From Alkalimonas sp. (GTDB taxonomy: Bacteria; Pseudomonadota; Gammaproteobacteria; Enterobacterales; Alteromonadaceae): 6,336 bases of DNA. Positions 1 through 5,813 of this stretch are shown piece after piece. The notes beneath the pieces are model-generated. The model searched no databases. It saw only the letters and a program-made list of their open reading frames with translations, and was not told the origin of the DNA. How positions within the stretch are numbered: the first letter of the stretch is position 1; every line of letters starts with the position of its first letter. Position numbers and translations under genes: made by a program. Where the stretch lies: the NCBI GenBank assembly GCA_007117525.1, contig SKGJ01000132.1:1-6336 (forward strand). The letters run 5' to 3'.

Positions 1-877
1 ATTGGAGCAAGTCGGCACCATTATGGATGGCCGCCCTGTTTTTGCACCGCGTGAACCAGGAAGTCGTCAAGACTATCTGCTGACAAATGCAAGCAGCGAT
101 GCTACGAACTATTCCTTCAGCACGTCCTTATCGCGTGTTGAAGACTTTGGCTTAAGCTGGACAGTAGCCTATGCTTACACCCAAGCCAAAGATGCCAACC
201 CAATGACCAGCTCTGTTGCGGCGTCAAACTTTAACAACTTTGCCCGTTCAGATTTTAACGACCCACGCAATGCGACTTCAAACTATGAAATACCGCATCG
301 CTTCACAGTACGAGCTGTCTACAACCATGAGTTTATTGATGGCTACAAAACAACCTTTAGCTTGGTAGGCTCACACAACAAAGGCCGTCCATTCAGCTAT
401 ACCTTCCGTGGACAGCTGTTTGGTGATAGCACCTTTGATCGTCAGTTGCTGTACATCCCAACTGGGCTGAATGATCCTGCGGTTGAGTTTGGACCAGATT
501 TTGATACGGATGCATTTTTTGCTTTTGTTGAAAGAACTGGTTTAAGCAAGTATGCGGGCCGTACTTCTGAAAGGAATGCTTTCCGCTCGGATTGGTGGAC
601 CAAGGTTGATCTTCGTATTCAACAAGAGCTGCCAGGTTTCCGTGACTCCCACCGCGCTAAAGCATTTTTGGTTGTGAATAACTTAACCAACATGCTCAAC
701 AGCAGCTGGGGTACTTTGTACGAAGCAGAGTTCCCGCAAGCTGAGCGTACTGTAACGGCTGAACTGCTGGACAACGGTGTTGTTCGATACAATCGTTTCG
801 AAGAGCCGCGTCCGCAAGGTCGCCGTGTTAATCCATCACTTTGGAACGTTGTGTTGGGGATTAAATACGATTTCTAA
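1..877 (+). CDS. TonB-dependent receptor, Oar-like, C-terminal part (5' truncated by window edge)
   Basis: This is the C-terminal 291 residues of an outer-membrane beta-barrel receptor; the reading frame is open from the first complete codon at position 2, so the N-terminus, plug domain and any TonB box lie outside the window. What is seen is alternating polar/aromatic strands typical of TonB-dependent barrels (for example residues 99-111 and 116-124), the segment 187-206 with an RN..R.DWW.KVDLRI pattern, NNLTN at 226-230, and a terminal ...GIKYDF ending in Phe, the usual barrel-assembly signal. The RN...W.KVDLRI.QELPG pattern and the absence of a compact siderophore-type C-terminus fit the Oar/carboxypeptidase-regulatory-domain group common in Alteromonadales, Cellvibrionales and Xanthomonadales. 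Such receptors import large substrates (glycans, peptides, chelates) using TonB-ExbBD energy. The substrate cannot be read here. The family call is fairly secure, the Oar subgroup less so. Confidence 0.85.
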   Translation, partial: LEQVGTIMDGRPVFAPREPGSRQDYLLTNASSDATNYSFSTSLSRVEDFGLSWTVAYAYTQAKDANPMTSSVAASNFNNFARSDFNDPRNATSNYEIPHRFTVRAVYNHEFIDGYKTTFSLVGSHNKGRPFSYTFRGQLFGDSTFDRQLLYIPTGLNDPAVEFGPDFDTDAFFAFVERTGLSKYAGRTSERNAFRSDWWTKVDLRIQQELPGFRDSHRAKAFLVVNNLTNMLNSSWGTLYEAEFPQAERTVTAELLDNGVVRYNRFEEPRPQGRRVNPSLWNVVLGIKYDF

Positions 878-903
878 TCGGTCCCTGGCTAAACAAAGCT
901 GAC

Positions 904-929
904 AAAACCGGCCTTTGGGCCGGTTTTTT
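904..929 (+). terminator. Rho-independent terminator of the receptor gene
   Basis: Stem CCGGCC (908-913) pairs with GGCCGG (918-923) around a TTTG loop. It is flanked by AAAA (904-907) that can pair with the first T's of a six-T run (924-929). It begins 26 bp after the receptor stop codon, so it should separate the receptor transcript from the salvage genes downstream. The A-rich upstream flank could make it partly bidirectional, but no minus-strand gene ends here. Confidence 0.92.
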
Positions 930-953
930 ATTTCTAAATGCACCGTTTTTAGC

Positions 954-959
954 GATAAT
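954..959 (+). promoter_or_regulatory. Possible -10 element of the udk-nupC promoter
   Basis: GATAAT differs from TATAAT at one position and lies 34 bp before the chosen udk start and after the receptor terminator, where a promoter is needed. The best -35 match at 17-bp spacing is TTTCTA (931-936), only three of six consensus bases, so recognition would be weak or activator-dependent. This is inference from position and one hexamer. Confidence 0.3.
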
Positions 960-992
960 TGCTCTTTGTGTGTATTGAAAAGTGACAACAAC

Positions 993-1625
993 GTGGGTAA
1001 GAACACCATCATTGCTATAGCAGGCGCCTCTGCATCGGGTAAAAGTTTATTTGCATCAACAGTTTATCAGGAGTTGGTAGCGGAGCTGGGTGGGGAGCGT
1101 ATTGCTATACTGGCGGAAGATGCCTATTACCGCGATCAAAGCCATTTGTCGTTTGAGCAGCGAACTCTCACCAACTACGACCATCCATCAGCATTTGAGC
1201 ACAAATTGCTGGGACAGCATTTGCAGGATCTGCGCGCAGGACAAGCGATTGACATGCCGCAATACTGCTACAAAACCCATACCCGAGTAGCGGACAGCAT
1301 CCGGGTGCAGCCAGCCAAGGTTATTCTGGTAGAAGGCATATTGTTGCTCAGCGATCCACTGCTACGCGATGAGTTTGATATCAGTGTCTTTATGGATACG
1401 CCACTGGATATTTGCCTGCTGCGCCGTATTCGTCGTGATTTGGAAGACAGGGGCCGAAGTTTGCAATCCGTGGTCGAGCAGTACGAAGCCACGGTCAGGC
1501 CTGCATTTTTTGATTTTATTGCACCGTCCAAGCAATTCGCTGACTTGGTGGTGACCCGCGGTGGCAAAAATGAAATTGCCATCGATATTATAAAAACGAA
1601 AATTCGCCAGCTACTGGCGGAATAA
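993..1625 (+). CDS. udk: Uridine kinase (uridine/cytidine kinase)
   Basis: Cytosolic NTP-dependent phosphorylation of uridine and cytidine to UMP and CMP in pyrimidine salvage. With the GTG start at 993 the protein has 210 residues, close to the roughly 213 of E. coli Udk, which I recognise as very similar along the whole length. Visible features are the Walker A loop GASASGKS (11-18), ED.YY (42-46), the NYDHPSAF substrate motif (61-68), HTR (96-98), the Walker-B-like ILVEGILLL (111-119), the [13 protein letters not shown] lid region (136-149), DRGRS (152-156) and RGGKN (189-193). The frame is open upstream to a TTG at 915, but that codon lies in the loop of the receptor terminator, so the extension is unlikely. 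An in-frame TTG at 975 (216 residues) is the alternative. The ribosome-binding site is poor for either. nupC follows after 17 bp, indicating an operon. Confidence 0.95.
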   Translation: MGKNTIIAIAGASASGKSLFASTVYQELVAELGGERIAILAEDAYYRDQSHLSFEQRTLTNYDHPSAFEHKLLGQHLQDLRAGQAIDMPQYCYKTHTRVADSIRVQPAKVILVEGILLLSDPLLRDEFDISVFMDTPLDICLLRRIRRDLEDRGRSLQSVVEQYEATVRPAFFDFIAPSKQFADLVVTRGGKNEIAIDIIKTKIRQLLAE

Positions 1626-1629
1626 AGAC

Positions 1630-1642
1630 AAGGACCAGGGGA
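1630..1642 (+). promoter_or_regulatory. Ribosome-binding site of nupC
   Basis: AAGGA (1630-1634) lies 8 nt before the ATG at 1643. A second purine run AGGGGA (1637-1642) abuts that ATG and is only 3 nt from the next ATG (1646). Spacing therefore favours the first of the two adjacent ATGs. The site is in the 17-bp gap after udk, so nupC has its own translation signal on the shared transcript. Confidence 0.65.
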
Positions 1643-2851
1643 ATGATGGGATTAGTCGGCATCGCCGTGCTGCTGCTGGTAGCATGGCTGGCATCCAACA
1701 ATAAAAAGCACATTAACTGGCGCACCGTGGGTGGTGCTTTTGCCATCCAGGTCGCCATTGGCGCCTTTGTCTTGTACATTCCGTTTGGTCAGGATGTGCT
1801 GTACAGCATTTCGCAAGTGGTCGCCAATGTCATTGGCTATGCCAATGCTGGTATTGAGTTCTTATTTGGGGATTTAGGACGCTTCTCGCAAGGCTTTATA
1901 TTTGCCATCCATGTACTGACCATTATTATTTTTTTCTCATCGTTGATAGCGGTGCTCTATCACATCGGCATTATGACCTGGGTGATTCGTCTGATTGGCG
2001 GTGGCTTGCAAAAGCTGCTGGGTACCAGTCGCCCTGAGTCGATGTCGGCTGCAGCCAATATCTTCGTCGGGCAGACCGAAGCGCCTTTGATTGTGCGTCC
2101 TTTTGTTCCCACCATGACCCGCTCGGAGCTTTTTGCCGTGATGGTCGGTGGCCTGGCCTCAGTAGCCGGCTCGGTACTGGCTGGTTATGCCGGTCTTGGC
2201 GTGGAATTAAAGTACCTGATAGCGGCCAGCTTTATGGCGGCGCCCGGCGGGTTTTTAATGGCAAAAATGATACTGCCGGAAACCGAACAACCAAAAAATG
2301 AGCTGACTGAAATTGCTCAGGAAAAACCCCACACCAATGTGATTGATGCTGCCGCAGCAGGCGCTTCCAGCGGTATGCAGCTGGCGCTAAATGTGGGTGC
2401 CATGCTGCTGGCTTTCATTGGTCTGATTGCGCTGATCAATGGCATGGTCGGTGGCATTGGCGGTTGGTTTGGCATGGATAACCTGACTTTGCAGCTGATT
2501 TTCGGTTATGTATTCCAGCCACTTGCATTTATCCTGGGCGTATCCTGGGAAGAAGCCCGCATGGCGGGCAGTTTTATTGGCCAGAAGCTGGTGATCAATG
2601 AGTTTGTCGCTTACCTTGACTATGTTCAGGTGAAAGAGCAATTAAGTGCCCATACCCAGGTGATTGTGACTATTGCACTCTGTGGCTTTGCCAATTTCTC
2701 TTCCATTGCGATCCTATTAGGTGGCTTGGGCGGTATGGCGCCCGGTCGCCGGGCTGATATTGCGGCTCTGGGTTTAAAAGCCTTGCTGGCAGCAACATTG
2801 GCCAACTTAATGAGCGCTGCCATTGCAGGGTTCTTTTTTTCTTTAGGCTAG
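1643..2851 (+). CDS. nupC: Concentrative nucleoside transporter (NupC/CNT family)
   Basis: Inner-membrane symporter that brings nucleosides into the cell on an H+ or Na+ gradient. The 402 residues match the usual length of bacterial CNT proteins (about 400). In order: N-terminal membrane segments (about 1-60), interface helix and gate region (about 75-200), a charged cytoplasmic loop (about 211-232), and the C-terminal transport domain (about 235-402). The binding motifs are present: GQTEAPL with Q144, T145, E146, then INEF.AY with N319 and E320, and GFANFSS with F349, N351 and S354. In the Vibrio cholerae CNT structure the equivalent Gln-Thr-Glu, Glu, Phe, Asn and Ser residues line the nucleoside site, so the protein should be active. 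Which coupling ion it uses is not readable with certainty. It lies 17 bp after udk, coupling uptake to phosphorylation. ATG 1646 is an equivalent start one codon later. Confidence 0.95.
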   Translation: MMGLVGIAVLLLVAWLASNNKKHINWRTVGGAFAIQVAIGAFVLYIPFGQDVLYSISQVVANVIGYANAGIEFLFGDLGRFSQGFIFAIHVLTIIIFFSSLIAVLYHIGIMTWVIRLIGGGLQKLLGTSRPESMSAAANIFVGQTEAPLIVRPFVPTMTRSELFAVMVGGLASVAGSVLAGYAGLGVELKYLIAASFMAAPGGFLMAKMILPETEQPKNELTEIAQEKPHTNVIDAAAAGASSGMQLALNVGAMLLAFIGLIALINGMVGGIGGWFGMDNLTLQLIFGYVFQPLAFILGVSWEEARMAGSFIGQKLVINEFVAYLDYVQVKEQLSAHTQVIVTIALCGFANFSSIAILLGGLGGMAPGRRADIAALGLKALLAATLANLMSAAIAGFFFSLG

Positions 2852-2901
2852 TACCTCGAAAACCAATAGCATCATAAAAGTGCTATTGGTGCTCCTGGTA
2901 C
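2851..2901. repeat. Inverted repeat / hairpin between nupC and the oxygenase gene
   Basis: ACCAATAGCA (2862-2871) and TGCTATTGGT (2881-2890) are a perfect 10-bp inverted repeat with a 9-nt loop. The structure can be continued by GTACC (2851-2855) with GGTAC (2897-2901) across a 6x6 internal loop. There is no T-run after it, so it is not a standard intrinsic terminator. It starts at the last base of the nupC stop codon and ends just before the oxygenase ribosome-binding site. It could be an mRNA stabiliser or partial attenuator between the genes, or a protein-binding operator for a promoter in the gap. The repeat itself is certain; the role is inference. Confidence 0.7.
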
Positions 2902-2907
2902 CCAAAC

Positions 2908-2910
2908 AGG
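2908..2910 (+). promoter_or_regulatory. Ribosome-binding site deciding the oxygenase start
   Basis: AGG (within AACAGG) lies 8 nt before the ATG at 2919. The in-frame GTG at 2880 would add 13 mostly hydrophobic residues with no such site, and it lies in the inverted repeat. The ATG at 2919 is therefore preferred. Confidence 0.55.
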
Positions 2911-2918
2911 TCTTATTT

Positions 2919-3869
2919 ATGACACAGCAAGTTCCAACGTTAGATATAAGACGGTTTGCCACCGACAAAGATAACTTTGTTGCCGAAATTGGCAAGGCCT
3001 ACACTGAGTTTGGATTTTGTGGCATTAGCGGTCACGGGATCTCCGATGAAGTGGTAGCAGAGACATACTCCGCCATTAAGCAGTTTTTTGCGCTGCCCAA
3101 TGAAGTAAAAGCGAAGTACCACATGCCGGGGCAGGGCGGTGCCCGCGGTTATACCGGCTTTGGCGTGGAAAAAGCCAAAGATAGCAAGCATCCGGATCTG
3201 AAAGAGTTCTGGCATGTTGGCCGTGAACTGGACGGCGCTGCACCGCACCCTAGCTTGTACCCCAATGTTTGGCCTACTGAAGTGCCGGGCTTTAAAGAAG
3301 CGACCTACCGCTTGTACAGCGAGCTGGAAAAGCTGGGCAACCGGGTCTTAGAAGCGCTGGCGCTCTTCTTAGGGCAGCCACAGGACTATTTTGCCGATAA
3401 GGTCAATTTTGGCAACTCTATCCTGCGGCCTATTCATTATCCGCCAATTCAGGATACCAGCACTCAGTCGATCCGAGCAGGTCAACACGAAGACATTAAT
3501 TTGATCACCTTGCTGGTCGGCTCGAACGAGGCTGGTTTGGAAATACTGCGGCGGGATGGCAGCTGGTTGCCGGTCACGACCATTGAAGGAACCATCGTCG
3601 TGAATATCGGTGATATGCTGCAGCGGTTAACCAACCATGTGTTGCCATCCACCACCCACAGGGTGGTGAATCCGGCTGGTATGGCTGCGGGCGAGCCTCG
3701 ATACTCCATTCCTTTCTTTATGCATCCAAATCCGGATTTTGTCATTGAGACGCTGCCAAGCTGTATCAGTACTGAGCGCCCCAATCGTTATCCGGAGCCA
3801 ATTAATTCCAACGACTATTTAATGCAGCGTTTGGAAGAGATCGGCTTGCTAAAAAAGAACGGAAAATAG
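2919..3869 (+). CDS. Isopenicillin N synthase-like Fe(II)/2-oxoglutarate oxygenase
   Basis: A cytosolic non-haem iron oxygenase of 316 residues, the usual size for this family. The N-terminal DIOX_N-type domain spans about residues 6-115 (VPTLDIRRF start, FGFCGISGHGI at 31-41, RGYTGFG at 76-82). The double-stranded beta-helix catalytic domain spans about 165-270. The iron triad H190-x-D192 ... H247 is intact (GQHEDINLITLL; STTHRVV), and R261-Y-S263 is the RxS pair that binds the 2-oxoglutarate carboxylate in most members. SILRPIHYPP (167-176) is the typical strand before the triad. It should be catalytically competent, but bacterial members of this group are mostly uncharacterised and the family also includes enzymes with quite different substrates, so no substrate is assigned. 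It lies 67 bp after nupC on the same strand and may be cotranscribed. No convincing terminator follows its stop codon. Confidence 0.9.
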   Translation: MTQQVPTLDIRRFATDKDNFVAEIGKAYTEFGFCGISGHGISDEVVAETYSAIKQFFALPNEVKAKYHMPGQGGARGYTGFGVEKAKDSKHPDLKEFWHVGRELDGAAPHPSLYPNVWPTEVPGFKEATYRLYSELEKLGNRVLEALALFLGQPQDYFADKVNFGNSILRPIHYPPIQDTSTQSIRAGQHEDINLITLLVGSNEAGLEILRRDGSWLPVTTIEGTIVVNIGDMLQRLTNHVLPSTTHRVVNPAGMAAGEPRYSIPFFMHPNPDFVIETLPSCISTERPNRYPEPINSNDYLMQRLEEIGLLKKNGK

Positions 3870-3929
3870 CCGCTTTGCACAGCAAATAAGCGAGTGACAC
3901 AAAAGCCGTTAAATTGTGCCATATTGCAG

Positions 3930-3957
3930 TTGACAGCTTTTTGGAACTCGCTATACT
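3930..3957 (+). promoter_or_regulatory. Sigma-70 promoter of tRNA-Leu
   Basis: A perfect -35 TTGACA (3930-3935) and a -10 TATACT (3952-3957, one mismatch) are separated by 16 bp. The following discriminator is GC-rich (GTGCGCC, 3958-3964), as in stable-RNA promoters that are repressed by ppGpp during starvation. The start of transcription would be near 3964, leaving a leader of about 30 nt to be removed before the mature tRNA. Confidence 0.85.
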
Positions 3958-3993
3958 GTGCGCCATGTTGAGCAGCGATGCGCAACATACCAT

Positions 3994-4080
3994 GCAGATG
4001 TGGTGGAATTGGTAGACACGCTAGCTTCAGGTGCTAGTGCTCGAAAGGGCGTGAGAGTTCGAGTCTCTCCATCTGCACCA
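3994..4080 (+). tRNA. tRNA-Leu, anticodon CAG
   Basis: An 87-nt tRNA with a long variable arm, as expected for leucine. The acceptor stem GCAGATG (3994-4000) pairs perfectly with CATCTGC (4070-4076), and the CCA end is encoded (4078-4080). The anticodon stem CTAGC/GCTAG (4021-4025, 4033-4037) encloses the loop TTCAGGT with anticodon CAG at 4028-4030, which reads the CUG leucine codon. The variable arm covers 4038-4052. The T arm is GAGAG/CTCTC around TTCGAGT (4053-4069), and the D loop has the conserved GG. All stems are intact. It is a single-gene unit with its own promoter and terminator. Confidence 0.97.
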
Positions 4081-4084
4081 AATT

Positions 4085-4108
4085 AACCGGCTTAAAGCCG
4101 GTTTTTTT
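4085..4108 (+). terminator. Rho-independent terminator of tRNA-Leu
   Basis: AACCGGC (4085-4091) pairs with GCCGGTT (4097-4103) around TTAAA, and a seven-T run (4102-4108) closes it, four bases after the CCA end. Read from the other strand the stem is followed by a weaker TTAATTT, so it might also stop transcription from the minus-strand ligase gene. Confidence 0.92.
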
Positions 4109-4109
4109 G

Positions 4110-4179
4110 TGCCTGCTATCCCTGCAGGCATCCCTCCGGGACCAGCCATTGGCTGTCCAAAAGCACTCCCGCTGCTTTT
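4110..4179. repeat. Cluster of four short hairpins, candidate interspersed repeat
   Basis: Four adjacent dyads fill the space between the tRNA terminator and the ligase gene. They are TGCCTGC/GCAGGCA (4110-4116, 4124-4130, 7-nt loop), TCCC/GGGA (4131-4134, 4138-4141), CAGCCA/TGGCTG (4143-4148, 4150-4155) extended by GGA/TCC with one bulged C, and AAAAGCA/TGCTTTT (4159-4165, 4173-4179, 7-nt loop). The last is followed on the plus strand by GTGTTTTTA, so it could be a back-up terminator. The dense packing is more than one terminator needs and resembles palindromic intergenic repeats, but only one copy is in view, so repeat status is inference. Confidence 0.5.
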
Positions 4180-4191
4180 GTGTTTTTAGAT

Positions 4192-5658
4192 TTACCGTTT
4201 GAGCTCAATCCGGCGGATAAAGTCTTCCACCAGCAAATCATAGAGCTTGTTGCCCAGATACAAATCTTCCACTCCATCATCGATGTTTGGGTTGTCATTG
4301 ACCTCGATCACGTACACCTTATCCCCATCTTGTTTGATGTCAACGCCATAGAGGCTGTCGCCAATCGGAGCGCAGGCTCGAATAGCAGCATCAAGCACAT
4401 GAGCCGGTACTTCGCTCACAGCGCAGGTGCTAAATGCACCGCTTTGGGTTTTGCCGCTACCGTGCTTGTAAATCTGCCAGTGATTGCGCGCCATAAAGTA
4501 TTTGCAGGCAAAAAGCGCCTGACCATTTAAAACGCCTATACGCCAGTCAAACTCTGTGAAGGTATAGCGCTGGGCCAGGATGATGGCGCTTTGCTCAAAC
4601 AGCTCGGTCATTTTTTGCCGCAGCTCGGTCAGTGTTTTTACTTTCACCACCCCTCGGGAGAAACTGCCATCCGGGATTTTTAATACCATGGGTAAACCAA
4701 GTAAATCAGCCGCCCGCTCCAGATTGTCGGTATCGTATTTGAACAACATCAAACCATCCGGCACCGGTACCTGGTGCTGTTCAAACAGAGTTTGCAGATA
4801 AATTTTATTGGAGCAGCGTAAAATCGAGTTCGGATCGTCAATCACCGCCAGCCCTTCACGCTCGGCTTTTAATGCCATTTTGAAAGTATGATGATTGACA
4901 GCGGTGGTTTCACGGATAAAAAGGCCATCAAACTCTGCCAGCCTTTGATGATCGCGGGCACCGATGATCTCGGTATCCATGGCTGCTTTTTTGGCGGCTT
5001 TGCAAAACAGCTCAATGGAGCGGGGTGTACAGGGCGGGAACTGCTCCTTGGGATCCATTAACACGGCCAGATCGTATTTAAATTGCCGTTTGCTCGGCTC
5101 CAATCGCCAGATTTTATGACTAAAGCGCTCCAGCGCTTCAGCAAACTGTGTTTGTTGCGACTCGGTCAGTTTGTGCAAACTGCCAATACGAATGGTTTTT
5201 ACCTGCCACTGCTGTTTTTTGATTAAATCAACGTGCAGGATAGGAACAGAAAATGCTTCAAACAGGTAATCGGCCACTTTCTTTAGCGAGCGCTCGCTGG
5301 TTTCGCCAAAATACAATTGAAACCTAAGTTGCGTTTCCGGGTTATCTGCCAAGGCTTTATTGAGCTGCTTCGTCAACGCCACCGGGATATCATCAATCAC
5401 ATCGGCAATTTCGTCCCGGTTAAATTTATTAAATACTTTAATGGAAGGGATTGCATGATGATTGCGCGCTTCGGCCAGTAAAGAGCAGTAATAACCAGAT
5501 CCCAGGTACTGGGATTGACGGCAGAGGTTAATGAGCCGCACGCGCTGACGGGACTTGCCCTGCCACTTCAGGTAGTCAGCCAAAGCCATCACACCATCGT
5601 ATTGAAAGAAAGGTCCCCAATCTTGCAGTTTATCGACTACGATTAATAACTTAGACAT
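4192..5658 (-). CDS. RimK-like ATP-grasp ligase with RLAN-type N-terminal domain
   Basis: A 488-residue predicted ATP-dependent carboxylate-amine (amide-forming) ligase. The N-terminal alpha/beta region (about 1-180, beginning MSKLLIVVDKLQDW) matches what I know of the RLAN domain found in front of RimK-like ATP-grasps. The ATP-grasp occupies about 255-480: VLKIPDGSFSRGV (325-337) is the nucleotide-binding strand and flexible loop, DWRIGVLNG (371-379) follows, GVD (438-440) and IEVNDNPN (451-458) supply the acidic/Asn metal ligands (D440, E452, N454). All key residues look intact. The start is at 5658 because GGAA (5665-5668) lies 6 nt upstream; an ATG at 5718 would add 20 residues that cross the intergenic palindrome. 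It is not ordinary RimK, which is about 300 residues and acts on ribosomal protein S6. Family neighbours point to peptide synthesis or modification. The substrate is unknown. Confidence 0.88.
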   Translation of the reverse strand: MSKLLIVVDKLQDWGPFFQYDGVMALADYLKWQGKSRQRVRLINLCRQSQYLGSGYYCSLLAEARNHHAIPSIKVFNKFNRDEIADVIDDIPVALTKQLNKALADNPETQLRFQLYFGETSERSLKKVADYLFEAFSVPILHVDLIKKQQWQVKTIRIGSLHKLTESQQTQFAEALERFSHKIWRLEPSKRQFKYDLAVLMDPKEQFPPCTPRSIELFCKAAKKAAMDTEIIGARDHQRLAEFDGLFIRETTAVNHHTFKMALKAEREGLAVIDDPNSILRCSNKIYLQTLFEQHQVPVPDGLMLFKYDTDNLERAADLLGLPMVLKIPDGSFSRGVVKVKTLTELRQKMTELFEQSAIILAQRYTFTEFDWRIGVLNGQALFACKYFMARNHWQIYKHGSGKTQSGAFSTCAVSEVPAHVLDAAIRACAPIGDSLYGVDIKQDGDKVYVIEVNDNPNIDDGVEDLYLGNKLYDLLVEDFIRRIELKR

Positions 5659-5687
5659 ATGCTGTTCCGGGAAAATATACTTCTTGT

Positions 5688-5693
5688 ATTGTA
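5688..5693 (-). promoter_or_regulatory. Possible -10 element of the ligase gene
   Basis: Read on the minus strand this is TACAAT, one mismatch from TATAAT, placing transcription start near 5681 and leaving a leader of about 23 nt that includes the GGAA site. The nearest -35 candidate (TTGGGC) is 19 bp away and poor, and it lies inside the palindrome. A second AT-rich hexamer, TATATT (5674-5679), would start transcription too close to the ribosome-binding site. Confidence 0.3.
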
Positions 5694-5699
5694 GACACT

Positions 5700-5768
5700 G
5701 AAGCAGATGGCTGCCCAATGAAATCCTTTGCTCGTCAGCAGCAAAATAATTGGCTTGTCATCTGCTTC
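5700..5768. repeat. 69-nt imperfect palindrome in the divergent intergenic region
   Basis: Three nested dyads share nearly the same centre: GAAGCAGATG/CATCTGCTTC (5700-5709, 5759-5768, perfect 10 bp), CCAAT/ATTGG (5715-5719, 5749-5753, same axis after symmetric 5-nt internal loops), and TTTGCT/AGCAAA (5727-5732, 5740-5745, 7-nt loop, shifted by an unequal internal loop). As DNA it could be a paired operator set for both divergent genes; as RNA it would be a long leader hairpin. No terminator T-run follows on either strand. Confidence 0.65.
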
Positions 5769-5813
5769 GAAACACGTGCAATGTCTGGTTACAACACAAC
5801 AGAGCTAGGACTT

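Noticed and set aside
1268..1582. Minus-strand open frame of 104 codons inside udk, and similar ones at 2387-2641, 2626-2823, 2940-3248 and 3482-3784
   Set aside because: Each is antisense to a gene with intact family motifs and has low-complexity, unrecognisable translation.
3871..3892. Possible terminator of the oxygenase gene (CGCTT ... AAGCG)
   Set aside because: A 5-bp stem with a 12-nt loop and no T-run is too weak to call.
3802..3993. Minus-strand 63-codon frame over the oxygenase end and the tRNA promoter
   Set aside because: It overlaps the oxygenase coding end and a near-consensus promoter on the other strand and shows no family features.
4060..4191. Integrated element using the tRNA-Leu 3' end as attachment site
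   Set aside because: No integrase gene and no direct repeat of the tRNA 3' end were found in the window.
4180..4801. Plus-strand open frames of 116 and 73 codons (4180-4530, 4580-4801)
   Set aside because: They lie entirely or almost entirely opposite the well-supported ATP-grasp ligase gene, have no good ribosome-binding sites and no recognisable domains.
5703..5765. tRNA-like remnant: GCAGATG ... CATCTGC equals the acceptor stem of the tRNA-Leu at 3994-4080
   Set aside because: Only these 7 bp match; there is no T loop (TTCNA), no anticodon arm and no CCA. The shared heptamer is probably coincidence.
5700..5768. Integron attC-like recombination site
   Set aside because: The palindrome lacks the RYYYAAC/GTTRRRY core sites, and there is no integrase or cassette structure.
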